A DNA stretch of 10,763 nucleotides from Oscillospiraceae bacterium (GCA_017936205.1 JAGBGB010000092.1:1-10763); one strand, 5' to 3'; positions 1 to 7,518 are shown, counted from the stretch's first letter. A program made the numbers and translations. Notes: generated by a model from the letters alone, not told the origin.

Positions 1-45
1 AAATCGTACTCCGAAAAAACGGGAGATTTTACGATATATGGTTTC

Positions 46-158
46 AAAATGTTCGGAATACGCCGAGTTTTGTGGTAAAAATTTTTACAAGGGGACTTTT
101 TCAGCAGCCTCCGCGCAATGCGCGCCCCTACGAATGGTACGATAAATTGGAATTTGGA
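46..158 (-). repeat. Dispersed non-coding repeat, copy A
   Basis: Bases 92-134 match 3878-3920 at 42 of 43 positions, and the outer flank from about 46 is clearly similar to 3833-3877. The core holds a perfect 6-base-arm palindrome, CGCGCA-a-TGCGCG (112-124), next to CCCCTACGAA, and ends in AATTTGGA at 151-158. Read on the minus strand it starts 18 bases past the terminator of the LRR gene. No reading frame is conserved between copies, so it looks like a structured non-coding element. Family identity is unknown. The rest of 1-251 holds no gene that I can support. Confidence 0.8.
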
Positions 159-176
159 TATACAAATGGGAAAGGA

Positions 177-215
177 AAGGCTGCCTCAAATTGATCAGCA
201 TTTTGAGACAGCCTT
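177..215 (-). terminator. Intrinsic terminator of the LRR-protein gene
   Basis: Arms 177-190 and 202-215 form a 14-base-pair stem around an 11-base loop. The only imperfect pair is a G-U wobble in minus-strand RNA but a C-A mismatch in plus-strand RNA, which points to the minus strand as the transcribed one. The stem is followed on that strand by a pyrimidine-rich TCCTTTCCC rather than a clean T run. It lies 37 bases past the LRR gene's stop. Its GGCTGTCTCA core recurs in the terminator at 3975-4000. Confidence 0.75.
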
Positions 216-251
216 ATTATTGTTTATGACTAATTGAAAAGAGAGCTGAGC

Positions 252-1973
252 TTATTCTGCATCCTGATCGGCATAGGAGGGGTCAAAGTTTACGATCACA
301 CCGAAGTCTGTAAGAAGCTTCACTTCCTTAACGTGGGTTCCGAAGGCATTGACCTGAACAAGCAAATAGCAGGAGGATAGAACCTCAATGTCTTCGACGT
401 TTTCATTGTAATCAATGTTTACATAGGTCAGCTCCCGCAATCCTGCAAGGGAGGAAACGGAGGTAAGCTGGTTATAGGAAGCGTAGAACTGCTGCAGATG
501 GCTCTCGGCATCCAGCTCAGGGATAGAAGCAACCTGATTATAGCTGCAGTCGAAATAGGTCAAGAGAGGCATTTTTGCGATGCAGTCAATGGAGGTCAGC
601 AGGTTATTATCCACCCGAAGCTCAGACATCTTGGTGCAATTACCAAGAGCACTGATATCCTCTAACTGATTGCCGGAAACAACCAGAACCTCAAGATTTG
701 ACATATGACCCAGAGCGCCAACGCTTAGCAAGGCATTCTCCTCTGCGTGGAGGATCTGCATATTCATGCAGTGCTGCAAGGGGGCTAAGGTGCTTACGGA
801 GTTAAAAGAAATGTTAAATTCCTGAAGGGTATTAAGACCGGACAAGGCATCCAGCGAGCTAACCGCATTGGAACGGAGATTTAATTTGACCATAGAGGTC
901 ATATCCTTCAGTGCGGAAATATCCTTAATGCTGTTATCGGATAGATCCAAGCTCTCCAATGCAGTCAGGGGAGCAAGGGCAGAAATGCCGGAGATGCCGC
1001 AGGCAGATAGATTCAGGTCCTTCAGGGTAGTCAGCTGTCCGATATGGTCCAGTGCATCGGAGGAAATCAGATTTCCTGCAAGATTCAAAACCTCAAGACC
1101 GGGGATATAGGTCAGGGGTGAATAGTCCTCAATGCTGCAATCCTGGGCATCCAGCTCCTTCAGAGCAGGGAAGTGCTTCAGATCCTCCAAGGTGCTGATG
1201 CCTTGGGGCAGCTTCAGGACCTCAAGATCCCACAGGTCACTGGTCTTCAAGCTGTCTGTTCTGGGGATATAAAGCTGAGCACGGAGCATTTCTTCCAGCT
1301 CAGGGCTTTCGAGTTGAATGTCTTCCACCATACCTACAATATCATAGTCAGCTCTTGCAATAGGAGACACTAAGCCATTTTCCCCTATTACAATGGCCTG
1401 AATGGAGGTTTTACCTGCACCCAGAGCAATGGCTTCAGAATAGGGCTCAGAATGGGAGGAGGGATAGTCCTCGCTGAGGGAATAGTGGATCCGTCCACCG
1501 GTGCTCTGAAGAGTGACTTCGATATAGCTGTTGTAGCTGCCACTCTCGTGGCTGAACTGCGCCATGGAGGGACGGAGGGACTCGACCTCATTGCGGATCG
1601 CTTCGTCTGTAATGGTATCCAGCATGAGCTGGGAGTCCAGGATCTTGTCCTGCTCAACATATAATTCAGATAATTTGCAATACAAAGCTACAGTAGGCTT
1701 AGAACGGATGGCAGTTACCAGAGCCCGCTCTGCCTTTGTGTAGTTGTTGTCGGAGGTGTATGCTTCCACGAGAGCCATAATGAGGTCGTGATCCTGGGGA
1801 TCCAACTCTGCGGCGATCTCATATCGCTCTGCAGCGGCCTCGAAGTCGCCTTCCTCCATTTTCTTATCGCCTAACTTGGCTAAGTTTTCGGCTGTCCATA
1901 GGAAATGGTACAAACCAATAAACAGACCTGCCAGTACCAGCAGGGTGATCAAGGTGATCAATGCTTTCTTCAT
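252..1973 (-). CDS. Membrane-anchored TPR / chitobiase-C-like / leucine-rich-repeat protein
   Basis: 573 residues. Lys2-Lys3 followed by a hydrophobic helix (about 4-24) indicates a signal anchor with the rest outside the cytoplasm. Residues 28-120 are helical TPR-like repeats (GDFEAAAERYEIAAELDP is a typical unit). Residues 136-212 resemble the chitobiase/beta-hexosaminidase C-terminal or Fn3-associated beta domain (GRIHYSLSE, then AGKTSIQAIVI). From about 250 to 565 there are some 13 leucine-rich repeats, nearly all exactly 22 residues, of the internalin/SDS22 type (LxxLxLxxNxIxxIxxLxxL). Such LRR arrays bind proteins or glycans; no enzyme motif is visible. The start is supported by GGAG eight bases upstream. 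The gene is monocistronic, with its own promoter and terminator, and diverges from the MATE gene. The binding partner is unknown; adhesion, envelope sensing or scaffolding are all possible. Confidence 0.88.
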   Translation of the reverse strand: MKKALITLITLLVLAGLFIGLYHFLWTAENLAKLGDKKMEEGDFEAAAERYEIAAELDPQDHDLIMALVEAYTSDNNYTKAERALVTAIRSKPTVALYCKLSELYVEQDKILDSQLMLDTITDEAIRNEVESLRPSMAQFSHESGSYNSYIEVTLQSTGGRIHYSLSEDYPSSHSEPYSEAIALGAGKTSIQAIVIGENGLVSPIARADYDIVGMVEDIQLESPELEEMLRAQLYIPRTDSLKTSDLWDLEVLKLPQGISTLEDLKHFPALKELDAQDCSIEDYSPLTYIPGLEVLNLAGNLISSDALDHIGQLTTLKDLNLSACGISGISALAPLTALESLDLSDNSIKDISALKDMTSMVKLNLRSNAVSSLDALSGLNTLQEFNISFNSVSTLAPLQHCMNMQILHAEENALLSVGALGHMSNLEVLVVSGNQLEDISALGNCTKMSELRVDNNLLTSIDCIAKMPLLTYFDCSYNQVASIPELDAESHLQQFYASYNQLTSVSSLAGLRELTYVNIDYNENVEDIEVLSSCYLLVQVNAFGTHVKEVKLLTDFGVIVNFDPSYADQDAE

Positions 1974-1990
1974 ATAGGGAGCTCCAATCC

Positions 1991-2007
1991 ATACAGGGTT
2001 CCTGTAT
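1991..2007. promoter_or_regulatory. ATACAGG inverted repeat in the LRR-gene leader
   Basis: ATACAGG (1991-1997) and CCTGTAT (2001-2007) form a perfect 7-base inverted repeat around GTT in the predicted 5' leader. A third ATACAGG at 2042-2048 overlaps the minus-strand -10 box. This could be an operator for a repressor or a small RNA hairpin just ahead of the ribosome site. The function is inferred only. Confidence 0.35.
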
Positions 2008-2038
2008 TGTTTGTCATTCTTTGTAGAGGATCATATTA

Positions 2039-2067
2039 ATTATACAGGGAAACTCCTCGGAAGTCAA
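2039..2067 (-). promoter_or_regulatory. Sigma-A promoter of the LRR-protein gene
   Basis: On the minus strand a TTGACT -35 box (2062-2067) is separated by exactly 17 bases from a perfect TATAAT -10 box (2039-2044). The predicted start is near 2032, giving a leader of about 59 bases before the ATG at 1973. No promoter as good is seen elsewhere in the gap. Confidence 0.8.
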
Positions 2068-2095
2068 TGAAAAAAGACGAAATTCCGGCAGATGC

Positions 2096-2124
2096 TTGAC
2101 GATGGGTGGGAACAGTGGTATAAT
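2096..2124 (+). promoter_or_regulatory. Sigma-A extended -10 promoter of the MATE gene
   Basis: A TTGACG -35 box (2096-2101), a 17-base spacer and a perfect TATAAT -10 box (2119-2124) preceded by TGG give an extended -10 promoter. Predicted transcription starts near 2131, about 17 bases before the ATG. The two divergent -35 boxes are only 28 bases apart (2068-2095), so one regulator could affect both genes. Confidence 0.85.
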
Positions 2125-2147
2125 CATACGTAGAAAGAAGGCGAATT

Positions 2148-3512
2148 ATGAAAACGAAACATACCTTGTTGGAAGGATCCATTTGGAAAGGGATCCTGAT
2201 TTTTGCCTTGCCTATCTTACTGGGGCAGGTGTTCCAGCAGCTGTATAATACAGCGGATGCTTGGATCGTCGGTCAGTACCGCTCCCAGGACGAATATGCG
2301 GCGGTTACCTCTACAGGCAGTGTCGTATTCCTTCTTGTTGGCTTTTTTGGCGGCATTTCTGTAGGTGCGGGAGTGGTCATTTCCCGTTATTATGGGGCGA
2401 AGGACACTGCTCAATTACGGAAGTCGATCCATACGACGATCCTCTTTGGATTCTTTTCCGGCTTGCTCCTGTCTGCGATCGGTGTGAGCTTTACTCCTAC
2501 CTTGCTCAGATGGATGGGCACACCGGAGGAGGTTCTTCCTTATTCTGTTGAGTATTTCCGCTTTTATTTCATGGGAGTATTGGCTACCTCCATGTATAAT
2601 TTATCTATGGGTATCCTGCGAGCCGTGGGAGATAGCAAGCATCCTCTGTATTACCTGATCATATCCTCCGTTATAAACATTGCTCTGGACTGGCTGTTTA
2701 TTGGAGTGTTTGACTGGGGTGTATGGGCAGCTGCTCTTGCAACCACCATTTCCCAGTTTGTCAGCATGCTCCTGTGTTTGATCCAGTTGTTCCGTGTGCA
2801 GGAGGTTTACCGGCTTAGCTGGAAGGAGCTCCGTGTGGATTGGGGCCTGCTGAAGGAGGTCATCCGTTATGGCTTGCCCTCCGGGATCCAGAATTCCATT
2901 ATTTCCTTTGCCAATGTCATTGTTCAGACCAATATTAACAGCTTTGGTCGTGAGACCATGTCCGGCTGTGGGACCTTTGCGAAGTTAGAGGGCTTTGCCT
3001 TCCTGCCTGTGACCTGCTTTACTATGGCTTTGACCACCTTCGTCAGTCAGAATCTTGGAGCAAGGCAGTACGACAGAACCAAGATGGGAGTTCGCTTCGG
3101 TCTGTCCTGCGGTGTGATCATGGCTGAGGTGGTGGGAGTGTTGATGCTCCTGTTTGCAGAGCCTCTTATGGAACTGTTCATTAAGAACGATCCCGGTGCA
3201 GTGGCAGTAGGTGTGAAGCAGGTAAAGGTGGAAGCACTGTTCTTCTGCTGTCTGTCCCTGTCTCATTGCATCGCAGCCATCCTCCGTGGTGCGGGGAAGC
3301 CTATGATCCCCATGTTCGTTATGCTGGGCTGCTGGTGCGTCCTGCGTGTCCTTTATATCCAGACAATGGTTCCCCTTGTGCAGGAAAGCTGGGTCATCTT
3401 CAGCGCTTACCCCTTGACATGGACAGCCAGTTCCATTATTTACTTGATCTATTATTTCAAGTCCGACTGGCTCCACGGCTTCGAGAAAAAGCTCGCCTCC
3501 CGTGAGGCTTGA
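2148..3512 (+). CDS. MATE family multidrug/metabolite efflux transporter
   Basis: 454 residues, the usual size for the MATE family, with about 12 hydrophobic segments and a Lys/Arg-containing cytoplasmic tail. The two halves show the family's internal repeat: ILRAVGDSKHP (about 156-166) in the first half corresponds to ILRGAGKPMIP (about 378-388) in the second. The N-terminal segment around GQVFQQLYNTADAWIVGQY is typical of NorM/DinF-like clostridial members. MATE proteins export cationic drugs or metabolites in exchange for Na+ or H+; neither substrate nor coupling ion can be read here. AGAAGG lies 6 bases ahead of the ATG, and a strong promoter and terminator bracket it as a single-gene unit. 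The neighbouring decarboxylase builds a sodium gradient that a Na+-coupled MATE could use, but that link is inference. Confidence 0.93.
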   Translation: MKTKHTLLEGSIWKGILIFALPILLGQVFQQLYNTADAWIVGQYRSQDEYAAVTSTGSVVFLLVGFFGGISVGAGVVISRYYGAKDTAQLRKSIHTTILFGFFSGLLLSAIGVSFTPTLLRWMGTPEEVLPYSVEYFRFYFMGVLATSMYNLSMGILRAVGDSKHPLYYLIISSVINIALDWLFIGVFDWGVWAAALATTISQFVSMLLCLIQLFRVQEVYRLSWKELRVDWGLLKEVIRYGLPSGIQNSIISFANVIVQTNINSFGRETMSGCGTFAKLEGFAFLPVTCFTMALTTFVSQNLGARQYDRTKMGVRFGLSCGVIMAEVVGVLMLLFAEPLMELFIKNDPGAVAVGVKQVKVEALFFCCLSLSHCIAAILRGAGKPMIPMFVMLGCWCVLRVLYIQTMVPLVQESWVIFSAYPLTWTASSIIYLIYYFKSDWLHGFEKKLASREA

Positions 3513-3544
3513 CTTTACGGCTCAGTTATTTTACAGTTTGAAAC

Positions 3545-3586
3545 AAACGAGAGAGTCTCACAACCAAAGTGAGCCCCTCTCGTTTT
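3545..3586 (+). terminator. Intrinsic terminator of the MATE gene
   Basis: Arms 3545-3561 and 3569-3585 form a 17-position stem (two mismatches) around a 7-base loop, AACCAAA. The right arm ends in CGTTTT, supplying a short T run. It lies 32 bases past the MATE stop codon. The stem is GC-rich near the loop and A/T at its base, typical of a Rho-independent terminator. Confidence 0.8.
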
Positions 3587-3599
3587 GTAATCCCCCGAA

Positions 3600-3780
3600 A
3601 AATTCCGATTTATCGTACCATTCGTAGGGGCGCGCATTGCGCGTCCGACAACCACCAAGAATTGGTGGTTGTGAAAAATGTTGCGATTTTTGGAGAAATT
3701 ACATCATTTTCGGTGGTTTTTGTATTCATGCCGTTCCACCATGAACCGGACGCGCAATGGAGGCTGCTGAAAAAGCCCGA
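3600..3780 (+). repeat. Dispersed non-coding repeat, copy C, with a 116-base extra segment
   Basis: Bases 3601-3643 match the reverse complement of copy A (ATTTATCGTACCATTCG, then GTAGGGGCGCGCATTGCGCG). The match resumes at 3760-3775 as GAGGCTGCTGAAAAAG. Between them, 3644-3759 is absent from copies A and B. This segment makes 13-base perfect inverted repeats with the flank: CATTGCGCGTCCG (3635-3647) against CGGACGCGCAATG (3747-3759). The copy starts 14 bases past the MATE terminator stem. Short reading frames across it are not conserved between copies, so I call it non-coding. Confidence 0.75.
3648..3672. other. Hairpin inside the extra segment of copy C
   Basis: Arms 3648-3658 and 3662-3672 (ACAACCACCAA against TTGGTGGTTGT) pair perfectly for 11 bases around a 3-base loop, GAA. 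There is no adequate T run on either side, so it does not look like a terminator. It may be a structural part of the repeat element. Confidence 0.5.
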
Positions 3781-3832
3781 TTTTCAAAATTGAACCCCGA
3801 GTTTTGCGAATATTCCCTTGATTTTAGTCACG

Positions 3833-3957
3833 AAAAGTTTGGAATTTGTCGAGCTTGGGGGTAAACTTTTTGAGACAGGGACTTTTTCAGCAGCCTCCGC
3901 GCAATGCGTGCCCCTACGAAGGGGTAAATCAAACTGTGCGATAAATCGGAATTTGGA
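3833..3957 (-). repeat. Dispersed non-coding repeat, copy B
   Basis: Bases 3878-3920 are nearly identical to copy A, with a single CGCG to CGTG change. The match resumes at 3939-3957 (CGATAAAT, then GGAATTTGGA) after about 17 extra bases, GGGGTAAATCAAACTGT being unique to this copy. It lies in the opposite orientation to copy C, tail to tail. A 17-base perfect inverted repeat links the two (3759-3775 with 3882-3898). Read on the minus strand it begins 17 bases beyond the oadA terminator. Confidence 0.8.
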
Positions 3958-3974
3958 GTTGAAGATGTATAAAA

Positions 3975-4000
3975 TAGGCTGTCTCATGGGAGACAGCCTA
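3975..4000 (-). terminator. Intrinsic terminator of the oad operon
   Basis: Perfect 11-base-pair stem, TAGGCTGTCTC (3975-3985) with GAGACAGCCTA (3990-4000), around a 4-base loop. On the minus strand it is followed by TTTTATAC. It sits 26 bases past the oadA stop codon. The stem shares its GGCTGTCTC core with the terminator at 177-215, although the genes are unrelated. Confidence 0.88.
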
Positions 4001-4026
4001 CTTTGTGTTATGTGATATTCCGTGGA

Positions 4027-5454
4027 TCAGTTACCGGAATCCTCAACATAGAGCTCGCGGACTGCATTGGGGTCAGCGGGCTTTGCTGCAGGAGCAGCTG
4101 CCTGAGGATTGTTGCGGTTCCCCAAGAACTTGGAAGCAACCTGGGGGAACAGAGCATAGGACAGTACATCCTCGTCAGACTTAGCCAGGTCTCCGGCTTC
4201 CTTGCGGTACTTTTCCAGCTCCGGCTTGATCAGGTCTGCAGGACGGCAGGTAATGATCTTGTCATCACCGATGCACTTCTTGCGGACTTCCTCATTGACT
4301 GTGCCGGGGAGCTTGCCGTATTCGCCACGGAGCAGACCCTTGGATTCCTTGGGAACCATCTTGTAGCGTTCGCCACCGATGATGTTCATAACCGCCTGAG
4401 TACCGACGATCTGGCTGGTGGGGGTAACAAGGGGAGGATAGCCGAAGTCCTTACGGACTCTGGGAACCTCTGCCAGCACATCATAGTAGCGATCCTCCTG
4501 ACCTGCCTGCTTCAGCTGACCCAGCATATTGGACAGCATGCCGCCGGGAACCTGATACATCAGAGCCTTGGTGTCTACGTTGAGGACCTTGGGATCCAGC
4601 GTACCTTCCTTCTTCAGCTTCTCAGCAACCTTACGGAAGTGAGCGGCAGCCTCGTTGAGCTTGACCAGATCCAGACCGGTATCACGGTCAGTGCCTTCCA
4701 GAGTGGCGACCAGAGCCTCGGTTGCAGGCTGGGAGGTGCCGTTTGCCATGGGGGACAGAGCACAGTCAACGATATCTACACCTGCCTGAGCAGCCATGAG
4801 GTTGACCATGTCGCCGGTACCGGCAGTGTTATGGGTGTGCATATGGATGGGAACGGAAACATTATCCTTCAGCTTCTTAACCAGCTCGAAGGCATGGTAG
4901 GGGAGAAGGAGGTTTGCCATGTCCTTGATGCAGATGGAGTCAGCGCCCATCTTCTCCAATTCCTTAGCAACTTTAACGAAATACTCGTCATTGTGAACAG
5001 GGCTGACGGTGAAGCTCAGAGCCACCTCTGCCCACGCACCGTACTTCTTCACGGACTCCACAGCCTTACGCAGGTTGCGGATATCGTTGAGGGCGTCGAA
5101 TACACGGACAACATCAATGCCGTTCTCAATGGACTTCTTGCAGAATGCTTCAACCACATCGTCTGCATAGTGCTTGTAGCCCAAAATATTCTGACCGCGG
5201 AAGAGCATCTGCAGCTTGGTCTTGGGCATATGCTTCTTAATGGTACGCAGTCTCTCCCAGGGATCCTCGTTGAGGAAGCGCATACAAACATCGAAGGTAG
5301 CTCCGCCCCAGCATTCTACGGACCAGTAGCCCATATTATCCAGCATTTCGAGAGCGGGGAGCATATCCTCAATGCGCATACGGGTAGCAGCCTGAGACTG
5401 GTGTGCGTCACGGAGAATGGTTTCTGTGATCTTTAAGGGATTTTTATTAGCCAT
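4027..5454 (-). CDS. oadA: Oxaloacetate decarboxylase alpha subunit (biotin carboxyltransferase)
   Basis: 475 residues. It transfers the carboxyl group of oxaloacetate to biotin, releasing pyruvate; cytoplasmic, docked on the membrane pump. Residues about 8-270 are the HMGL-like TIM barrel. ETILRDAHQS carries metal-ligand candidate Asp16, CIKDM carries the probable carboxylated Lys177, and HMHTHNTAG gives metal ligands His206 and His208. QVPGGMLSN (about 301) opens the conserved PYC_OADA domain. The protein ends in a short Ala/Pro tail where many relatives (about 590 residues) continue into a biotin domain; here biotin sits on a separate protein. It is the last gene of the operon. Its AAGGAGG site overlaps the oadB stop region, 10 bases before the ATG. 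Similar chains also occur as PycB of two-subunit pyruvate carboxylase, but the adjacent oadB favours the sodium-pump role. Confidence 0.95.
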   Translation of the reverse strand: MANKNPLKITETILRDAHQSQAATRMRIEDMLPALEMLDNMGYWSVECWGGATFDVCMRFLNEDPWERLRTIKKHMPKTKLQMLFRGQNILGYKHYADDVVEAFCKKSIENGIDVVRVFDALNDIRNLRKAVESVKKYGAWAEVALSFTVSPVHNDEYFVKVAKELEKMGADSICIKDMANLLLPYHAFELVKKLKDNVSVPIHMHTHNTAGTGDMVNLMAAQAGVDIVDCALSPMANGTSQPATEALVATLEGTDRDTGLDLVKLNEAAAHFRKVAEKLKKEGTLDPKVLNVDTKALMYQVPGGMLSNMLGQLKQAGQEDRYYDVLAEVPRVRKDFGYPPLVTPTSQIVGTQAVMNIIGGERYKMVPKESKGLLRGEYGKLPGTVNEEVRKKCIGDDKIITCRPADLIKPELEKYRKEAGDLAKSDEDVLSYALFPQVASKFLGNRNNPQAAAPAAKPADPNAVRELYVEDSGN

Positions 5455-5469
5455 ATTGGAAATTCCTCC

Positions 5470-6837
5470 TTAACCGAAGAGTGCGATCAGGACACCGGCT
5501 GCCACAGCGGAGCCGATAACGCCTGCCACATTGGGGCCCATAGCGTGCATGAGCAGGAAGTTGGAGGGATCGTTTTCCTGTCCGACTTTCTGGGAAACAC
5601 GGGCTGCCATGGGAACTGCGGAAACACCGGCAGAGCCGATGAGGGGGTTGATCTTCTTGCCTTCCGGCAGGAACAGGTTCATGAACTTTGCCAGCAGCAC
5701 GCCGCCTGCAGTGCCGCCTGCGAAAGCGAAGATGCCGAGTGCCAGAATGAATAGAGTCTGAGGAGCAAGGAAGGTACCGGCCTTAGCAGTGGCACCTACA
5801 GAGATACCAAGGAAGATAACAACGATGTTCATCAGCTCATTCTGTGCGGTTTTAGCAAGACGGTCAGTAACTCCGCATTCACGGAGCAGGTTACCCAGCA
5901 TTAGACAGCCAACCAGGGGGGTAGCACTGGGAACCAACAGAGCAACGAATGCAGTAACAGCAATGGGGAATACAATTTTTTCCTTCTTGGAAACGGGGCG
6001 CAGGTTATCCATGCGGATCAGTCGTTCCTTCTTGGTAGTAAGACCACGCATAATGGGAGGCTGGATCACAGGGACCAGAGCCATATAGGAATAAGCTGCA
6101 ATGGCAATTGCACCCAGAAGATGGGGAGCCAAAATGGAAGTGGTGTAAATAGCGGTAGGACCGTCAGCACCACCGATAATGCCGATAGAGGCAGCCTCAT
6201 TTTGAGTGAAGCCTAAGAGTGTTGCAGCTAAAATATAGGCAACAAAGATGCCAACTTGAGCTGCAGCACCTAAGAGCAGGCTCTTGGGGTTGGCGATCAG
6301 GGGACCGAAGTCGGTCATAGCACCCACACCGACGAAGATCAGGCAGGGGTAAACACCCAGCTTAACGCCTAAGTACAGGATGTCGATAAGGCCAGCTGAC
6401 TCGGTCGAGCCATCTGCCAGAGTAACGCCATCCTTGATCATATCCCAGTGGACATGTCCATCGGCGAAGATCTCTTCGTGGAACATCCCTGCACCGGGAA
6501 GGTTGGTCAGCAGCATGCCAAAGGCGATGGGCAGCAGCAGCAGAGGCTCAAAGCCCTTGCCAATGGCAAGATACATGAGAACAAAGGAAATCAGGATCAT
6601 CAGAGCCGTTCTCCAATCCATATTCTTGATCAGAGAAACAATACCCGTATCGTTTACGAATTCTTCAACAGCTTGGCCGTTTGTCTTCTCGGCCTCAGGT
6701 GCGGGAGCGATCAGCAGAACATTCTCTGCTTCCTCGGCTGCAACGGGGGCAGCAAGGGCGAAGCACAGACATGCAAGGAGCACAAGGGCAAGAATACCTA
6801 CAAGGCTTCTGCGTCTGGTATTTTTATTTTTCAGCAT
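5470..6837 (-). CDS. oadB: Sodium-pumping decarboxylase beta subunit
   Basis: 455 residues, multi-spanning membrane protein. It decarboxylates carboxybiotin and couples this to Na+ export. Family hallmarks are present: [10 protein letters not shown] with Asp225 (equivalent to Klebsiella Asp203) and [14 protein letters not shown] with Asn397 and Ser406 (equivalent to Asn373 and Ser382). The N-terminus is longer than in the shorter relatives. A Lys/Arg-rich start, a hydrophobic run (13-34) ending in [13 protein letters not shown] and about 40 polar residues come before the first core helix near 77. This may be a cleaved signal peptide or an extra helix. AGGGGGA precedes the ATG by 8 bases, supporting this start. 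The same family serves methylmalonyl-CoA and glutaconyl-CoA decarboxylases; the neighbouring alpha subunit makes oxaloacetate the likely substrate. Confidence 0.95.
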   Translation of the reverse strand: MLKNKNTRRRSLVGILALVLLACLCFALAAPVAAEEAENVLLIAPAPEAEKTNGQAVEEFVNDTGIVSLIKNMDWRTALMILISFVLMYLAIGKGFEPLLLLPIAFGMLLTNLPGAGMFHEEIFADGHVHWDMIKDGVTLADGSTESAGLIDILYLGVKLGVYPCLIFVGVGAMTDFGPLIANPKSLLLGAAAQVGIFVAYILAATLLGFTQNEAASIGIIGGADGPTAIYTTSILAPHLLGAIAIAAYSYMALVPVIQPPIMRGLTTKKERLIRMDNLRPVSKKEKIVFPIAVTAFVALLVPSATPLVGCLMLGNLLRECGVTDRLAKTAQNELMNIVVIFLGISVGATAKAGTFLAPQTLFILALGIFAFAGGTAGGVLLAKFMNLFLPEGKKINPLIGSAGVSAVPMAARVSQKVGQENDPSNFLLMHAMGPNVAGVIGSAVAAGVLIALFG

Positions 6838-6863
6838 AGTGATATCCCCCTAAAAAGGATCCC

Positions 6864-7199
6864 TTAGCCGATGGTGCAGATGAGAGCCTGAGTTTCTACG
6901 CTGTCGCCCTTGCGAACATTGAGAGAGGTGATCTTGCCGTCGCAGGGAGCCTGAATTTCATTCTCCATCTTCATTGCCTCCAGAATGCACACAACAGTGC
7001 CCTTCTTGACACTCTGACCGTTCTGAACCTTTACATCCAGAATGGTACCGGGCATGGGAGCCTTGACCTGTGCACCACCTGCAGGAGCAGCAGCGGGCTT
7101 GGCAGCGGGAGCGGGAGCACTCATGGTAGCAGGAGCAGACATTTCTTCGATCTCGATCTCATAGAGAGAGCCGTTTACATTTACACGATATTTTTTCAT
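6864..7199 (-). CDS. Free-standing biotin carboxyl carrier protein of the decarboxylase
   Basis: 111 residues. The C-terminal biotinyl domain (about 43-111) has the motif EAMKMEN with Lys77 as the biotin attachment site, in the usual place about 35 residues from the end. APMPGTI opens the domain. A short N-terminal beta segment (1-20) and a flexible Ala/Pro-rich linker (about 22-44) precede it and should let the biotin arm swing between OadA and OadB. AAAGGTG lies 8 bases ahead of the ATG. Such separate carriers are known in methylmalonyl-CoA and glutaconyl-CoA decarboxylases (MmdC/GcdC type). A biotin ligase encoded elsewhere is needed to activate it. Confidence 0.95.
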   Translation of the reverse strand: MKKYRVNVNGSLYEIEIEEMSAPATMSAPAPAAKPAAAPAGGAQVKAPMPGTILDVKVQNGQSVKKGTVVCILEAMKMENEIQAPCDGKITSLNVRKGDSVETQALICTIG

Positions 7200-7228
7200 G
7201 ATAATAACACCTTTCGATCAATAGTTTT

Positions 7229-7483
7229 TTAGATTTTTTTGATGGACAGAATGCGGATTGCGGAAGCATCGGTGCCGCTGTATTCAGCAATGGCAGCACT
7301 GACGGCAGCGACAAATTCTGCTCTGTTGGGAATGGTTTCCTCAGAGGCGGTGGGGGGAGCTGCTTCGACCTTCGGGTTCTTCTCCTTACAAGCCAGTGCT
7401 AAGAGATAACACAGACCGATGATGAGGACCAGAACGATGAACACCGTACAGACACCCATGACGACAACAAACCAGTTTTGCAT
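7229..7483 (-). CDS. oadG: OadG-like gamma/delta subunit of the sodium-pump decarboxylase
   Basis: 84 residues: one N-terminal membrane helix (about 5-31), a short charged/Pro-Ala linker, and a compact helical-beta tail (about 53-84, RAEFVAAVSAAIAEYSG, then IRILSIKKI). This layout is that of the OadG/MmdD small subunits, which tie the cytoplasmic carboxyltransferase to the membrane beta subunit. The family's usual metal-binding His tail is not seen, so it is nearer the MmdD/clostridial form. AAGGAGG 7 bases before the ATG is the best ribosome site of the operon. It is the first gene of the oad cluster. The symbol is by family resemblance and position. Confidence 0.85.
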   Translation of the reverse strand: MQNWFVVVMGVCTVFIVLVLIIGLCYLLALACKEKNPKVEAAPPTASEETIPNRAEFVAAVSAAIAEYSGTDASAIRILSIKKI

Positions 7484-7518
7484 TGTTTTCCTCCTTCTTT
7501 AATGGATGAGTGCTTTTT

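Noticed and set aside
46..158. Group II intron or insertion-sequence remnant as the nature of the repeat
   Set aside because: There is no intron domain V, reverse transcriptase or transposase, and the copies are only about 110-180 bases; only the terminator-side placement is reminiscent.
3569..4015. Small proteins of 65-74 residues in the convergent gap
   Set aside because: They overlap terminators and repeat copies, lack ribosome sites, and are not conserved between repeat copies.
4003..5436. 477-codon plus-strand open frame opposite oadA
   Set aside because: It lies antisense to a gene with clear catalytic motifs and resembles no family; its openness follows from codon bias of oadA.
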